Notes under the pieces: generated by a model
The model's input: the letters and a program-made list of their open reading frames with translations, nothing else
Database searches by the model: none
Told to the model about the DNA's origin: nothing
Made by a program: the position numbers and the translations under genes
NCBI GenBank assembly: GCA_030615975.1
Contig: JAUWYH010000014.1
Span: forward strand, 1-14,597
DNA: 14,597 bases
DNA from: Candidatus Aminicenantota bacterium
GTDB taxonomy: Bacteria; Acidobacteriota; Aminicenantia; Aminicenantales; Aminicenantaceae
Reading direction: 5' to 3'
Part shown: piece by piece, positions 14,452-14,597 of the stretch
Layout of the letters: each line of letters begins with the position of its first letter
Numbering within the stretch: position 1 is the stretch's first letter

Positions 14452-14597
14452 ATGAAGAGAAAAATTCTAATGATTTTTCTAATTGGAATTATTTCAGTTG
14501 CATTTTTTACCTGCAAAAGAAAAGCTAAAGTTAAGGGGGTTTCACTAAAGGTGACTTTTTCTGAATCAACTTTATCGGATTACTTGATTACAGATAT
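14452..14597 (+). CDS. Small exported protein, possible lipoprotein (3' partial)
   Basis: A clear AAGGAGG at 14439-14445 lies six bases before ATG 14452, and the frame is open to the window edge (48 codons). The N-terminus MKRKILMIFLIGIISVAFF is a typical signal peptide, followed by Thr-Cys at 20-21. Cys21 could be lipidated, but FFTC is a poor match to the usual lipobox, so a plain secreted protein or membrane anchor is possible. The visible mature part begins KRKAKVKGVSLKVTFSESTL. I do not recognise the family. It lies 107 bases after the BNR-repeat gene on the same strand and may be co-transcribed with it; the gap shows no convincing promoter or terminator. Confidence 0.7.
   Translation, partial: MKRKILMIFLIGIISVAFFTCKRKAKVKGVSLKVTFSESTLSDYLITD

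Overview
The window comes from a Gram-negative-type bacterium of moderate to low GC. It carries genes for lipid A and LPS-type envelope synthesis (lpxK, an LpxL/HtrB-type acyltransferase, gmhA), a UDP-glucuronate decarboxylase and a large secreted BNR-repeat protein. This mix, together with many Shine-Dalgarno starts and tight minus-strand operons, would fit a lineage such as Candidatus Aminicenantes or a relative of the Acidobacteria. That placement is an impression from gene content and was not tested. No tRNA, rRNA, CRISPR array, insertion sequence or phage gene was seen.

Layout. Positions 1-842 (+ strand) hold the last 52 codons of a PlsC-like acyltransferase and a complete gmhA. Positions 849-6496 (- strand) hold three closely spaced genes, read from the right: an SPFH/flotillin-like membrane protein, a 783-residue fusion of an aspartate-aminotransferase-type PLP enzyme to a PEPCK/HprK-like P-loop domain, and a divergent ATP-type PEPCK-like protein. 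A sigma70-like promoter with perfect hexamers and a short 15-bp spacer lies just upstream of this group. Positions 6664-10991 (- strand) hold a five-gene envelope operon read from the right: lpxK, lpxL-type acyltransferase, RNase PH, UDP-glucuronate decarboxylase and a DPM1-like GT2 glycosyltransferase. Positions 10992-11219 are a divergent control region with one promoter on each strand and two dyad sequences sharing an AATGAG half-site. Positions 11220-14344 (+ strand) hold a secreted sortilin/BNR-type beta-propeller gene starting at TTG, whose last ~113 codons lie in the -1 frame after an A7 run. Positions 14452-14597 are the start of a gene for a small exported protein cut by the window edge.

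How the genes fit together. The envelope genes cover lipid A 4'-phosphorylation, lipid A acylation, nucleotide-sugar production and sugar transfer, while gmhA supplies heptose for LPS core or other heptose-containing glycans. The most unusual part is the SPFH / aminotransferase fusion / PEPCK-like group. An aminotransferase can make oxaloacetate from aspartate, and a PEPCK turns oxaloacetate into PEP. Here the aminotransferase carries a second, degenerate PEPCK-superfamily domain and sits next to a PEPCK homologue that keeps most catalytic residues but lacks a clear substrate-binding GRSPKDK-type motif. This is the best candidate for an undescribed system in the window.
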